From positions 1 to 12,708 of the forward strand of contig CAYWTY010000053.1 in assembly GCA_964461335.1 (NCBI GenBank): DNA of 12,708 nt. The letters run 5' to 3'. Made by a program: the position numbers and the translations under genes. The stretch is from JAKJBL01 sp964461335 (GTDB taxonomy: Bacteria; Bacillota; Clostridia; Christensenellales; CAG-138). Of the stretch, positions 4,644-12,616 are shown one piece after another. Each line of letters begins with the position of its first letter. The stretch's first letter is position 1. The notes under the pieces are model-generated. The model searched no databases and was not told the DNA's origin. It worked only from the letters and a program-made list of their open reading frames with translations.

Positions 4644-6932
4644 ATGAGCAGCATTTCTTCAACCAGATTGAAGTTGCTAAAAGAGCAGTTGTTTCATGGC
4701 TTCTTCGTAAAAAAGGAGTGGTGGGGCGACGACCTTACAATTTTAAATAGGCCGGGGGTTGAACGCAAGTCGATTTCCATGCGCAAGGCGCTTGCGTTTG
4801 AAAAGGTGTGCATGGAAATGCCTTTAGAGATTAAACCTCATGAGCTGATTGTAGGCCTTGCGACAATGTCCTCAGTCGGCTTTGGTCACACCTTCCCAAA
4901 ATATGAAACGGATGAAGAAGCAGAGTATTTTGCTGCATTTTCTTTAGACAGGAAGTCGGTTTGGGGGCACCATATGCCCTACTACAAGAAGCTCCTTGAA
5001 AAAGGCTACATAGGCATAATAAATGAAATAGACCAAAAGCTTAAACTCGAAGCTAACCCTAAGGTTATTGATTTTCTTTCTTCTATGCGCCATACGCTCA
5101 ATGCAGCAATCGCTTTATCAAAAAGGTATGAGGCGCTTGCGAGAGAATGCGCACAATTAGAGGAGGATTGCACAAGGCGCAGCGAACTTATAGAGCTTAG
5201 CCGCATTTGCGCAAAGGTTCCAAACGAACCTGCAGAGTCGTTTCACGAGGCGCTCCAAAGCGTGTGGTTTGTGCATATGCTCTTGCACAGCACTCTTTCA
5301 TATACTCCGCTTGGGCGAATAGACCAGTACTTGTGGCCCTACTATGAAAAGGATTTTAACGAGGGCAAGCTCACAAGGCAAGAAGCTAAAGACCTTATAG
5401 GCTCTTTCCTTATAAAATTCAACGAACGCACTCAGTTTAGAAGCGAGCATATGGAAAACCATATGTCTGAAGGCGACTGGTCGCAAGGGGGCGACCCAAA
5501 CGAACCTACTACAACCTTTGACATGGAAAACGATGCTGAATACAACTTCGGCCAATCCGCAAACCATTGGCTCCAAAGTGCGACAGTAGGCGGCCTTAAG
5601 CCTGATGGTACTGATGCGACAAATGAACTAAGCTATTTGTTCATTGAAACGCTTAATGAGCTTGAGCTTGTATCGCCAATGATAAGCGGCCGCTTAAGTG
5701 ACATTACGCCTAGGGACTTCCTTAATTTCGTAGGCGGCGAGCTTTGCGAAGGAGGAGCGCAGCCTGTGCTCTTTAATGACGAAGTCATTATCAAAGGGAT
5801 GACGGAGCGGCTTAACATACCTAAAGAAGATGCATTTGACTATGCAAGCGATGGCTGCTGGGAGGTGCTTGTTTATGGCAGAACCGAATACAGCTATGGG
5901 CATATCGAAGTTATGCCTTGCATGGAGGCGCTCTTTAACAATGGCTGCTCCTATGTTACAGGGCGAAAGATTGGCATTGATACAGGCAATAATCTTGAAA
6001 CCCTAAAAACCTTTGATGACTTCTACAAGGCGTATTTTGAGCAGGTGCGCTTTCGCATTGACAATGCAGTAAATAATAAAATGAAATATTATGATAAGGT
6101 CCATCAAATAGCACCTGAGCCGTTTCTTAGCGCACTTGTTGAGGATTGTATAGCAAACGGGAGGGATTTGACAAACCGTGGAGCAAGGTACAGAATATAT
6201 TCGCTTTTTGCAACAGGGCTCGCCCACTGCATAGACTCGCTAAGCGCTATAAAAAAGCTCGTATATGATGAAAAGAAAGTCACACTTTCTGATGTTGCAG
6301 TAATTCTAAAAGACAACTGGAAGGGTAATGAAGAACTGCGCCAGTATTGCCTTAACAGAACCCCCAAGTACGGAAATGATAACCCAGAAGCAGATGCAAT
6401 TCTCACCCGCTTTATGAACGACTTTTGCAACAGGGCGGATTATTGGAATAAATCTGTCGATTGGCTCACTGTTTCCGCAGGCGTTGCAACATTTGAAAAC
6501 TACCCGCGCTTTGGCAGGCAGGCGTGGGCATCATTTGACGGCAGGTTTGCGCATGAGCCGTTTTCAAGCAACTATTCACCAGCAGTAGGGCGCGACCAAG
6601 AGGGGCCGACTGCAGTAGTGCTCTCCTCCACAAAGGTGGATTTATCCCGCCTAAATAGCGGCTGCCCGATTGACCTGCGAGTAAGTTTTAACAAAACTTC
6701 AAAGGATGAATGCAAACTGATTCTTTCAGCCTTTATTCAGTCCTTCCGGGAGCTTGGCGGGAACATTATGACGATTACAAAGGTTGATTTAGAAACGCTA
6801 AAAAAGGCGCAGCAAAACCCCGAACAGTATATGTCGCTGCGTGTTCGGCTTGGCGGGCTTACTGTATACTTTGTGCAGCTTGCAAAGGCACAGCAGGATG
6901 AGTATATGCGAAGAACAGAGCACAACTTTTAA
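4644..6932 (+). CDS. Glycyl radical enzyme, pyruvate-formate-lyase/diol-dehydratase family, substrate unknown
   Basis: A 762-residue oxygen-sensitive cytoplasmic enzyme that would use a glycyl radical to make a cysteine thiyl radical on its substrate. The long PFL-like barrel domain spans about residues 5-620 and the glycyl radical domain the C-terminus. The thiyl cysteine is C405 in DYASDGCWE, with E407 in the place of the general base of glycerol/propanediol dehydratases; it is a single Cys, not the Cys-Cys pair of true pyruvate formate-lyase. The radical glycine is predicted as G738 in VRLGGLTVYFVQL, 333 residues later, a normal spacing. Odd points are the glycyl loop, which lacks the usual Val, Tyr and Ser of RVxGYS, and an extra polar stretch at about 266-308. 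There is no N-terminal microcompartment signal. The activase gene follows 14 bases downstream. Related lyases act on diols, choline, isethionate or anhydro-sugar phosphates; the context here favours a sugar or polyol, by inference. Confidence 0.93.
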   Translation: MSSISSTRLKLLKEQLFHGFFVKKEWWGDDLTILNRPGVERKSISMRKALAFEKVCMEMPLEIKPHELIVGLATMSSVGFGHTFPKYETDEEAEYFAAFSLDRKSVWGHHMPYYKKLLEKGYIGIINEIDQKLKLEANPKVIDFLSSMRHTLNAAIALSKRYEALARECAQLEEDCTRRSELIELSRICAKVPNEPAESFHEALQSVWFVHMLLHSTLSYTPLGRIDQYLWPYYEKDFNEGKLTRQEAKDLIGSFLIKFNERTQFRSEHMENHMSEGDWSQGGDPNEPTTTFDMENDAEYNFGQSANHWLQSATVGGLKPDGTDATNELSYLFIETLNELELVSPMISGRLSDITPRDFLNFVGGELCEGGAQPVLFNDEVIIKGMTERLNIPKEDAFDYASDGCWEVLVYGRTEYSYGHIEVMPCMEALFNNGCSYVTGRKIGIDTGNNLETLKTFDDFYKAYFEQVRFRIDNAVNNKMKYYDKVHQIAPEPFLSALVEDCIANGRDLTNRGARYRIYSLFATGLAHCIDSLSAIKKLVYDEKKVTLSDVAVILKDNWKGNEELRQYCLNRTPKYGNDNPEADAILTRFMNDFCNRADYWNKSVDWLTVSAGVATFENYPRFGRQAWASFDGRFAHEPFSSNYSPAVGRDQEGPTAVVLSSTKVDLSRLNSGCPIDLRVSFNKTSKDECKLILSAFIQSFRELGGNIMTITKVDLETLKKAQQNPEQYMSLRVRLGGLTVYFVQLAKAQQDEYMRRTEHNF

Positions 6933-6946
6933 ATGTCGGAGTTTGA

Positions 6947-7876
6947 ATGAACAAGGTTGAAGAAAATAGCCCTGCTCTTATTGGCACAGTGCTAGATATA
7001 GAACGGTTTTCCGTACATGACGGCAAGGGTATACGCACAGTCGTGTTTTTAAAGGGCTGCCCGCTTAAATGCGAATGGTGTGCAAACCCGGAATCCCAGC
7101 AGCTTAGAGCGCAAGTCGGCTTTTTTAAGGAAAAATGCGTCGCCTGTATGAAATGCGCGGATATTTGCCCAAACGGCAGCCTTTTTAGAGAACAGGGAAG
7201 GCTTGACTTTAAAAACTGCACAGGCTGCATGAAATGCGTTGATGTTTGCTATAACGAAGCGCGCATACAATACGGAAAGCGAATGTCTGCAGCTGAGGTT
7301 GTTGAAATTGTTAAGCGCGACAAAGTATTTTATGATAATTCCGGCGGCGGCGTAACTTTAAGCGGCGGCGAAATGAGCATGCAGCACAACTTTGCTTTAG
7401 AAATCTTAAAGGGCTGCCGCAAAGCGGGCATACATACGGCTGTGGAAACATGCGGATATTCTCCTTGGGAGCCGTTTTCAAAGATACTTGAATATGTTGA
7501 TTTGCTTCTCTATGATATTAAAAATATGGATTCTAAGCTGCACAAAGAAAAAACAGGCGTTTTCAATGCGCTCATTTTAGAAAACGCAAGCAAGGCAGCT
7601 CCTCTTGTTGAAGAAATGATCATCCGCTACCCTGTAATACCTGAGTTTAACGATTCTCTTGAAAATGCGCTTGCCTTAGCACGCTATATAAAGGCAAAGC
7701 TGCCTGGAGTTACTAGGGTGGATTTGTTGCCGTATCATTCAATGGGCGAGTCAAAATGTGAGCGCATAGGCAAACTCTACCCTTTTAAATCAGGTGCAGA
7801 AATAAACAGCGAAAATGTGCAGCGCATATATGAACTTCTAAGTTCACAAGGGCTTGATGTATCAATAGGCGGATAA
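6947..7876 (+). CDS. Glycyl radical enzyme activating enzyme (radical SAM)
   Basis: This cytoplasmic iron-sulfur protein installs the glycyl radical on the upstream enzyme by reductive cleavage of S-adenosylmethionine. Of its 309 residues, the radical SAM cluster is bound by C38-x3-C42-x2-C45 (GCPLKCEWC). A ferredoxin-like insert carries two further four-Cys sets, C64/C67/C70/C74 and C91/C94/C97/C101, as in activases of glycerol dehydratase and related non-PFL enzymes. The SAM-contacting GGE motif is at 140-142 within GGGVTLSGGE. A GGAG at 6938-6941 precedes the ATG by five bases; an ATG at 6933 reaches a stop after five codons and is rejected. The 14-base gap to the lyase stop and the same strand indicate one operon and a dedicated pair. 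Confidence 0.95.
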   Translation: MNKVEENSPALIGTVLDIERFSVHDGKGIRTVVFLKGCPLKCEWCANPESQQLRAQVGFFKEKCVACMKCADICPNGSLFREQGRLDFKNCTGCMKCVDVCYNEARIQYGKRMSAAEVVEIVKRDKVFYDNSGGGVTLSGGEMSMQHNFALEILKGCRKAGIHTAVETCGYSPWEPFSKILEYVDLLLYDIKNMDSKLHKEKTGVFNALILENASKAAPLVEEMIIRYPVIPEFNDSLENALALARYIKAKLPGVTRVDLLPYHSMGESKCERIGKLYPFKSGAEINSENVQRIYELLSSQGLDVSIGG

Positions 7877-8116
7877 AACACAAACACATGCTTCTTCGTT
7901 AAAACTTTAATAAAGATGCTTTAAGCTCTAGGCAAACACGCTACAGCTTTTTATAGCTATGCGCTCTTAGTTTGTATATATTATACTTGTTCGGTCTATG
8001 TTATAATATAATAGGTATTTAACAGTGTATGCAGCAGTTTATTGTAAGCTTATGCAATTTAGGCACTTGCTGAAGCTTGGGCTCATTGATTAAACCGCAG
8101 TAAACAGGGCAGGGCT
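7877..8116. other. Intergenic region before the AraC gene
   Basis: A 240-base AT-rich stretch. It contains no convincing intrinsic terminator for the lyase-activase operon and an extended -10 promoter at 7999-8007. No small gene is supported. Confidence 0.6.
7999..8007 (+). promoter_or_regulatory. Candidate extended -10 promoter of the AraC regulator gene
   Basis: TGTTATAAT on the plus strand, with a second overlapping TATAAT at 8007-8012. No good -35 is seen at the right distance, which is tolerated with an extended -10. The transcript would start near 8014, about 100 bases before the ATG at 8117. Confidence 0.45.
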
Positions 8117-8944
8117 ATGGAGTATACACAAAACAGCTTAAACAACGACTATAAGCTTATTTTGGAGCATCTTAGCAGCACGGATATAAGCAAAGCTAAG
8201 ATGGTCTTTTGTGAGAAGATAAATGAAACCAGCACAACTTGGAACTTCAACCGCCACTCGCACGATTTTACAGAATATATCTTTATTTTAGACGGGAAAA
8301 TGCGCATAGATGTGCCAGGCAAAAAAATTACAAAGGCACAGTATGATTTAATCGTTTACCCAAAAGGAGTCCGCCACCAAGAATATGTAAACATGCTCGA
8401 ACGTCAGCAAATTATTTGCATAGGCATAAATGCGCCCTGTACAGTTCCCCTTAAAACCTCCTATGAAATGTGCGACAACAATGGCGTAATAAGGTGGCTC
8501 TTTGAACAAATCCACCTTGAGCATACAAAAAATGCGCTACACAGCAAAGATATTATACATACATATATTATGGCTTTCTTTCTGCACATGCAGAGATACT
8601 TTGCAGACTCCGACTCAAGGCAGCAGAACTATATCGGCAGGTGCACATGCTATATTCACGACCATATAAAAGAAAACCTCACTGTTGAAAAGCTTTCAAA
8701 AATTGCCTATGTAAGCCCCTCGCATTTAGCGCGCACCTTTAAAAAGACGCTTGGCATTTCGCCGTTACAGTATATTAAAGCTTGCAGAATAGAAATTGCA
8801 AAGCGGCTCTTAGTCTCAACCAATACATACATAGGCGATATAGCAGCGCTGTCCGGCTTTAACGATGCAAAGTATTTTTACAGGGTGTTCAAGGCGCAAA
8901 CAAAAATGACTCCCCGCGAATACAGAAACTACTATAACACATAG
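8117..8944 (+). CDS. AraC-family transcriptional regulator with cupin sensor domain
   Basis: A 275-residue DNA-binding protein. The N-terminal half is a cupin-like ligand domain with H47, H49 and E53 (HSHDFTE) and H87 (PKGVRHQE), residues that resemble a cupin metal or ligand site. The C-terminal hundred residues form the paired helix-turn-helix of the family (LTVEKLSKIAYVSPSHLARTFKK, then YIGDIAALSGFNDAKYFYRVFKA, ending KMTPREYR). A short AGGG lies about three bases before the ATG, so translation may be modest. The gene follows the lyase-activase pair on the same strand but has its own promoter candidate. It probably activates the lyase promoter, and perhaps the transporter and dehydrogenase operons, in response to the pathway's sugar or polyol; the target and ligand are inferred from position only. 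Confidence 0.92.
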   Translation: MEYTQNSLNNDYKLILEHLSSTDISKAKMVFCEKINETSTTWNFNRHSHDFTEYIFILDGKMRIDVPGKKITKAQYDLIVYPKGVRHQEYVNMLERQQIICIGINAPCTVPLKTSYEMCDNNGVIRWLFEQIHLEHTKNALHSKDIIHTYIMAFFLHMQRYFADSDSRQQNYIGRCTCYIHDHIKENLTVEKLSKIAYVSPSHLARTFKKTLGISPLQYIKACRIEIAKRLLVSTNTYIGDIAALSGFNDAKYFYRVFKAQTKMTPREYRNYYNT

Positions 8945-8958
8945 CCGCCCATTTTAGC

Positions 8959-10128
8959 TTAACTAGCTGCAAGAGCCAGTATTGCAATAATATCGTCCTT
9001 ATTTAAGCGCTTGAGGTTACCTATGGGGCCCCGCTCAACCGCTTTTTCTGCCATTTCTTCAAACCTGTCGCTCTTTATGCCAAGGTCACTTAAGCGTGTG
9101 GGCATGTTAATTTCTTTTAAGAACAGTTCGAAGCTCAATATGCCAAGGCGTGCTGTGCGCGCAAGGTCCTCCAAGTCGTACTCAAGTCCCCAAACTCTAT
9201 TAGCAAATTGAGCAAACCTGTTTACATCGGTTTTATACACATACTTCATCCACGCAGGCAAAATAACAGCAAGAGCAGCGCCATGTGTTGTGTTGTAAAT
9301 AGCGCTAAGCTCGAGGCCTATGCCGTGCGATGCCCAATCCCCTATGCGCCCTGTTGAGAGCAGGTCGTTATGCGCAAGCGTTGACGCCCACATTATCTCA
9401 GCTCTTGCATTGTAGTTGTGCGGCTCCTCTAAAAGGATGCGGCTGTTTTTTATTACAGATGTTATAGTCGCCTCAGCAAGCCTATCTGTTAAGTCGACAT
9501 TTTTTACTGGCGTGAAATATCTTTCCATTGCGTGCGACATTATATCCGTTGCGCCGCAAAAGGTCTGGTATTGCGGAAGGGTGTATGTAAGCTCAGGGTT
9601 GAGTATTGCGAACTTCGGCCTTAAGCATAAATCAATTACATCGAGCTTATAGCCAGTCTTTTCGTTTGTTATTACAGCGCCATGGCTCGACTCGCTCCCT
9701 GTTGCAGGTATAGTTAGAATTACGCCTGTAGGGAGCGCCTCTCTACAGCTTCGCTTTTTCAAGAACATATCCCAGACATCACCATCAAAGGGTACGCCTG
9801 CTGCAATTGCTTTTGCAGTGTCTATTACGCTGCCTCCGCCAAGTGCAAGTATAAAATCAATATGCTTTTGCAAAGAAAGCGCTATGCCTTCATATACAAG
9901 CCCCAAAAGCGGGTTTGGCTCTACTCCGCATAACTCCGTATAGTTTACCCCGCTCGACTTAAGGCTGTCTGTTACACGCGCAAGGAGGCCTGAGCGCTTT
10001 ATGTACTCATCCCCATAATGGACAAGTAGAATATTCTTGCTGTATGCCTTAACTTCATAACCAACTGTAACTTCCGTATTTTTGCCGAAAATAATTTTGG
10101 TTGCGTTTTGAAAAACAAAATCCTGCAT
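8959..10128 (-). CDS. Iron-containing alcohol dehydrogenase (BdhA/YqhD-like)
   Basis: A 389-residue cytoplasmic NAD(P)H-dependent reductase of aldehydes or ketones (group III, Fe-ADH). The nucleotide-binding loop GGGSVIDTAK is at 97-106; the metal ligands are D195 and H199 (GATDIMSHAME), H268 (DWASHGIG) and H282 (NTTHGAA), all in place. The segments VHYGDEYIKRSG and PATGSESSHGAVI resemble butanol dehydrogenases and YqhD. AGGAGG precedes the ATG at 10128 by a short spacer. It is last in a three-gene operon, 17 bases after the epimerase-like gene. It probably reduces the carbonyl product of the pathway and recycles NAD(P)H. No microcompartment-targeting extension is seen. Its stop lies 14 bases from the stop of the convergent AraC gene, with no clear terminator between. 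Confidence 0.94.
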   Translation of the reverse strand: MQDFVFQNATKIIFGKNTEVTVGYEVKAYSKNILLVHYGDEYIKRSGLLARVTDSLKSSGVNYTELCGVEPNPLLGLVYEGIALSLQKHIDFILALGGGSVIDTAKAIAAGVPFDGDVWDMFLKKRSCREALPTGVILTIPATGSESSHGAVITNEKTGYKLDVIDLCLRPKFAILNPELTYTLPQYQTFCGATDIMSHAMERYFTPVKNVDLTDRLAEATITSVIKNSRILLEEPHNYNARAEIMWASTLAHNDLLSTGRIGDWASHGIGLELSAIYNTTHGAALAVILPAWMKYVYKTDVNRFAQFANRVWGLEYDLEDLARTARLGILSFELFLKEINMPTRLSDLGIKSDRFEEMAEKAVERGPIGNLKRLNKDDIIAILALAAS

Positions 10129-10145
10129 ACGCGCCTCCTTAAATG

Positions 10146-11213
10146 CTATTTGACATTCCCGTCTAAAGAAATATGGCTAACACGGCTTAGGCCTGTATAT
10201 ACAAGTGTTTTATATGAGGTTATTATGGTTTCCCCTGCTGCAATGTTCCTTGCTGTGCCATTTGCCCTTGCTGTACGAATTCTATCAGTATAGCTGTTCC
10301 AAAACTCTACGCTTATATTGTAAGTGCGTCCATACCACGGGTAGCCGAGGTTCCCGTTGCATGCCTGCCAGTAGGTAACATACGGGAAGATGTTTATGTC
10401 GTAGCAAAAGCCAATGCCAAGCTTTAGGCGTGAATTTGTAAGCGCAAACCAACCTTCTTTAAGCCCCTTTAAGTAATAAATATCCGAACAAGGCTTGCTT
10501 CTTTCAGGAATAAGGCTTAAATCTATGAGTTCGTTGTTTTTATTTATGCTCTTTGGCCAACTGCCGCAATACTTAGGCGGAAAATGCGCAGAGTCGGAAT
10601 TAAAAAAGTCGCTTGTTGAAAATTCAGTTGCAGGCACGTCAAGCCTGCAGCTTTCATCTAAAAAAGGGCTGCCAAAGGATGGGTGCTGCGCCCATAAAAA
10701 CTCCATGTCTTCATGACCTTCATTCGTGAGCCATTCTTTAAAGTCAATACAGAGCGAGTCTGCGTTTAAGCGGATGCGTTTTTTAATATGAAACGGTGTG
10801 CGCACAGCAGAGCATGTGAATTCAACAGCAACAGTATTTTCCGTATCTTCAACAACCGTATAGCTCCAGGGGATTGTAGAAACTTCGCCATGTAGCCCAA
10901 GCTGTGCGCCTTTATACATATCGGGCCCGCCAGCAGGCAAAAGCTCCTGCCAGCCGCCATAGTAGTTGTCAAGATATGTGCATTCGTCGTTATATGCAGT
11001 TGGAGCATACTTGCCTGCCTCGCGAATTTGGTTTGGGGATTTCCACAGGAAGTCGAGATCCATAGGCTTGTAGATTATTTCGTAAATATCCGCGCCTTTA
11101 TCAGCAAATACTGTAACTTTAAGGAGGCTGTTTTCAAGGGTAATGAATTTATAGCCCCTATGCGTATACTCAAAAACTCTGCAGCCGTAGTTGCGCCAAG
11201 AAGAATAATCCAT
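10146..11213 (-). CDS. Aldose 1-epimerase-like protein (galactose mutarotase fold)
   Basis: A 355-residue protein of the galactose mutarotase-like superfamily, which interconverts the anomers of sugars or acts on related carbohydrates. The N-terminal part (LENSLLKVTVFADKGADIYEI) matches the usual start of the beta-sandwich. Candidate active-site residues are H108 (GLHGE), H177 (AQHPSFG) and E303 (ISVEFWNS), which occupy the positions of the two histidines and the glutamate of mutarotases. No signal peptide, so cytoplasmic. GGGGGA lies upstream of the ATG at 11213. It follows the DUF362 gene by 45 bases and precedes the dehydrogenase by 17. Overall similarity to classical GalM is loose and it may belong to a DUF4432-type branch, so the exact substrate is open. 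Its presence supports a sugar-type substrate for the locus. Confidence 0.8.
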   Translation of the reverse strand: MDYSSWRNYGCRVFEYTHRGYKFITLENSLLKVTVFADKGADIYEIIYKPMDLDFLWKSPNQIREAGKYAPTAYNDECTYLDNYYGGWQELLPAGGPDMYKGAQLGLHGEVSTIPWSYTVVEDTENTVAVEFTCSAVRTPFHIKKRIRLNADSLCIDFKEWLTNEGHEDMEFLWAQHPSFGSPFLDESCRLDVPATEFSTSDFFNSDSAHFPPKYCGSWPKSINKNNELIDLSLIPERSKPCSDIYYLKGLKEGWFALTNSRLKLGIGFCYDINIFPYVTYWQACNGNLGYPWYGRTYNISVEFWNSYTDRIRTARANGTARNIAAGETIITSYKTLVYTGLSRVSHISLDGNVK

Positions 11214-11258
11214 TTTGCTATCCCCCGCAAGTTAATTTATAACAAGTTAAAATAGGCT

Positions 11259-12443
11259 CTATTTGTCGAGCAGACCTTCCATAACCTGCTTTAATGAGCC
11301 GCATTTTTCAGCAATCCAGGTATCTTCAGTTGGCGGGCACCCCCCAACAAACAAATAGTCGTTTTCGAATTTCTTAAGACAGCTTCCGATTAAAACCTTA
11401 GTGCCTGCATCTTTATACTCAGCCGGGTTAACATTCGGGCCTACAAAAATCGTCACCTTTTCGAACTCATCTAACCTGTCTTTAAGCTGCGCCAAGGAGT
11501 TTCCAAGCTCGTTTAAGCATATGCTGCACGGGTTGCCCTGCACAATTACTATCTTCCCGTTGCTTTCTTCGGCTATTTTAAAAGGATTCTGTGGTTTGGA
11601 AAACGTAAAGCTGCACCTTAAATCTGCAATGAACTCCTCAAGCTCAAGGCCAACCACTTCGATTTTATCCGTGTCTATATTGCCAAGGCCAAGCTTGTTT
11701 GCAAGGCTCAAATGCTCTACATCGCCTGCGTCAAAGCCCATGATGCGGCTGCAGACTGCGTCAGTTGCAACTGTATCTAAGCCAGCAAGTATAAGGCCTA
11801 TAGGGTAGCTCACCTTTTTAGTCATATCCCTGCCAAATGTGCAGTCAAGCACTGTAAGCACTGGCGGTAAAACTCTGTTTAAATCAACTATACCCTGGTT
11901 AAGCCCATCTGTATGGAATTTTCTTTTCCACTCCGGGCTTATAACTCCCTTCATATTCTTCATCCCAAGCGTAACTGTTGTAATGTTTGCGCTTTTCATT
12001 GTTGCTGCACTTACAATTAAATCTGCCTCTGCCGCATATTTTGAAATTGGGATTTCAGTAAAATAGCCGCCTTCAGGCACCTTTTTAACAACATGCTCAC
12101 TATGGCGCAAGCTTACAAGCTCTGCGCCTGCTGACCTTGCTATTTCGGCCATGCCGTAATGCTCATATGCAGCTCTTTCGCTTGTAGGGATTGCGGGGTC
12201 TTCCCCAAGCAGCACCCTGCAGCCATATTCAGAAAACAGCTTTGCAATTGCCCATGTTACAGCAGGGTTTGTATAGTCAAGCGGCTCTGGCTTTGCAATA
12301 TTCGGTTTTACAAGCACAGTCTTTTTGCGCTCAATAAGGTTTTTTATACCGCCAAGCTGTTCAAGCGCCTTTTCTACAGCTTCTAAAATCACATAATCCA
12401 TTCCCTGAGGCTGTACCTTAACTGCTGAAACTATAGATTTCAT
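11259..12443 (-). CDS. DUF362 domain protein with C-terminal cysteine-rich region
   Basis: A 394-residue protein of unknown function. Residues about 1-290 match the DUF362 type: VLVKPNIAKPEP, the glycine-rich VLLGEDPAI, LIVSAATMKS, and the TLGMKNMKGVISPEWKRKFH segment typical of the family. The last 90 residues carry five cysteines: C306 and C309 (GNPCSIC), C355 (GSC), C369 (GGCPP) and C381, which might bind metal or an iron-sulfur cluster, but they do not form a ferredoxin pattern. No signal peptide or membrane segment. GGAGG before the ATG at 12443 fixes the start. It is the first gene of the operon with the epimerase-like protein and the dehydrogenase, so a role in the same pathway (for example electron transfer or cofactor handling) is possible but not shown. 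Confidence 0.85.
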   Translation of the reverse strand: MKSIVSAVKVQPQGMDYVILEAVEKALEQLGGIKNLIERKKTVLVKPNIAKPEPLDYTNPAVTWAIAKLFSEYGCRVLLGEDPAIPTSERAAYEHYGMAEIARSAGAELVSLRHSEHVVKKVPEGGYFTEIPISKYAAEADLIVSAATMKSANITTVTLGMKNMKGVISPEWKRKFHTDGLNQGIVDLNRVLPPVLTVLDCTFGRDMTKKVSYPIGLILAGLDTVATDAVCSRIMGFDAGDVEHLSLANKLGLGNIDTDKIEVVGLELEEFIADLRCSFTFSKPQNPFKIAEESNGKIVIVQGNPCSICLNELGNSLAQLKDRLDEFEKVTIFVGPNVNPAEYKDAGTKVLIGSCLKKFENDYLFVGGCPPTEDTWIAEKCGSLKQVMEGLLDK

Positions 12444-12528
12444 GAGCTTACCTCCAATTTACTTTAAAGCTTGTATTTCAAACCGCCCTTTTTCAACATG
12501 CGGACTTTAGAAAATAAGCGCTGCTTAA

Positions 12529-12557
12529 ACAATAGCATAACTCATATGCGCTGTTAA
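12529..12557 (-). promoter_or_regulatory. Candidate promoter of the DUF362-epimerase-dehydrogenase operon
   Basis: Minus-strand TTAACA (12552-12557), a 17-base spacer, then TATTGT (12529-12534), a weak -10 matching four of six consensus positions. Transcription would start near 12522, giving a leader of about 80 bases. The weak -10 would fit an activator-dependent promoter. Confidence 0.4.
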
Positions 12558-12589
12558 TAGACACAACATTCACAATAGTGGAGAAATTT

Positions 12590-12616
12590 GCTTAAAAGGG
12601 GAAGTGTCTTTTAAGC
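12590..12616. promoter_or_regulatory. Perfect 9-base inverted repeat upstream of the DUF362 operon promoter
   Basis: GCTTAAAAG (12590-12598) and CTTTTAAGC (12608-12616) are exact complements with a 9-base spacer. The nearer arm ends about 33 bases upstream of the -35 candidate. It may be a regulator-binding operator, or a hairpin at the end of a transcript entering from the right. No T run follows it on the minus strand. Confidence 0.45.

Noticed and set aside
4644..6932. Reading the glycyl radical enzyme as true pyruvate formate-lyase
   Set aside because: Pyruvate formate-lyase has two adjacent active-site cysteines; here there is one (GCWE), and the activase has the ferredoxin insert typical of the non-PFL glycyl radical enzymes.
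4644..10128. A bacterial microcompartment system built on the glycyl radical enzyme
   Set aside because: No shell protein gene, no acylating aldehyde dehydrogenase, and no N-terminal targeting extension on the lyase or the dehydrogenase in this window.
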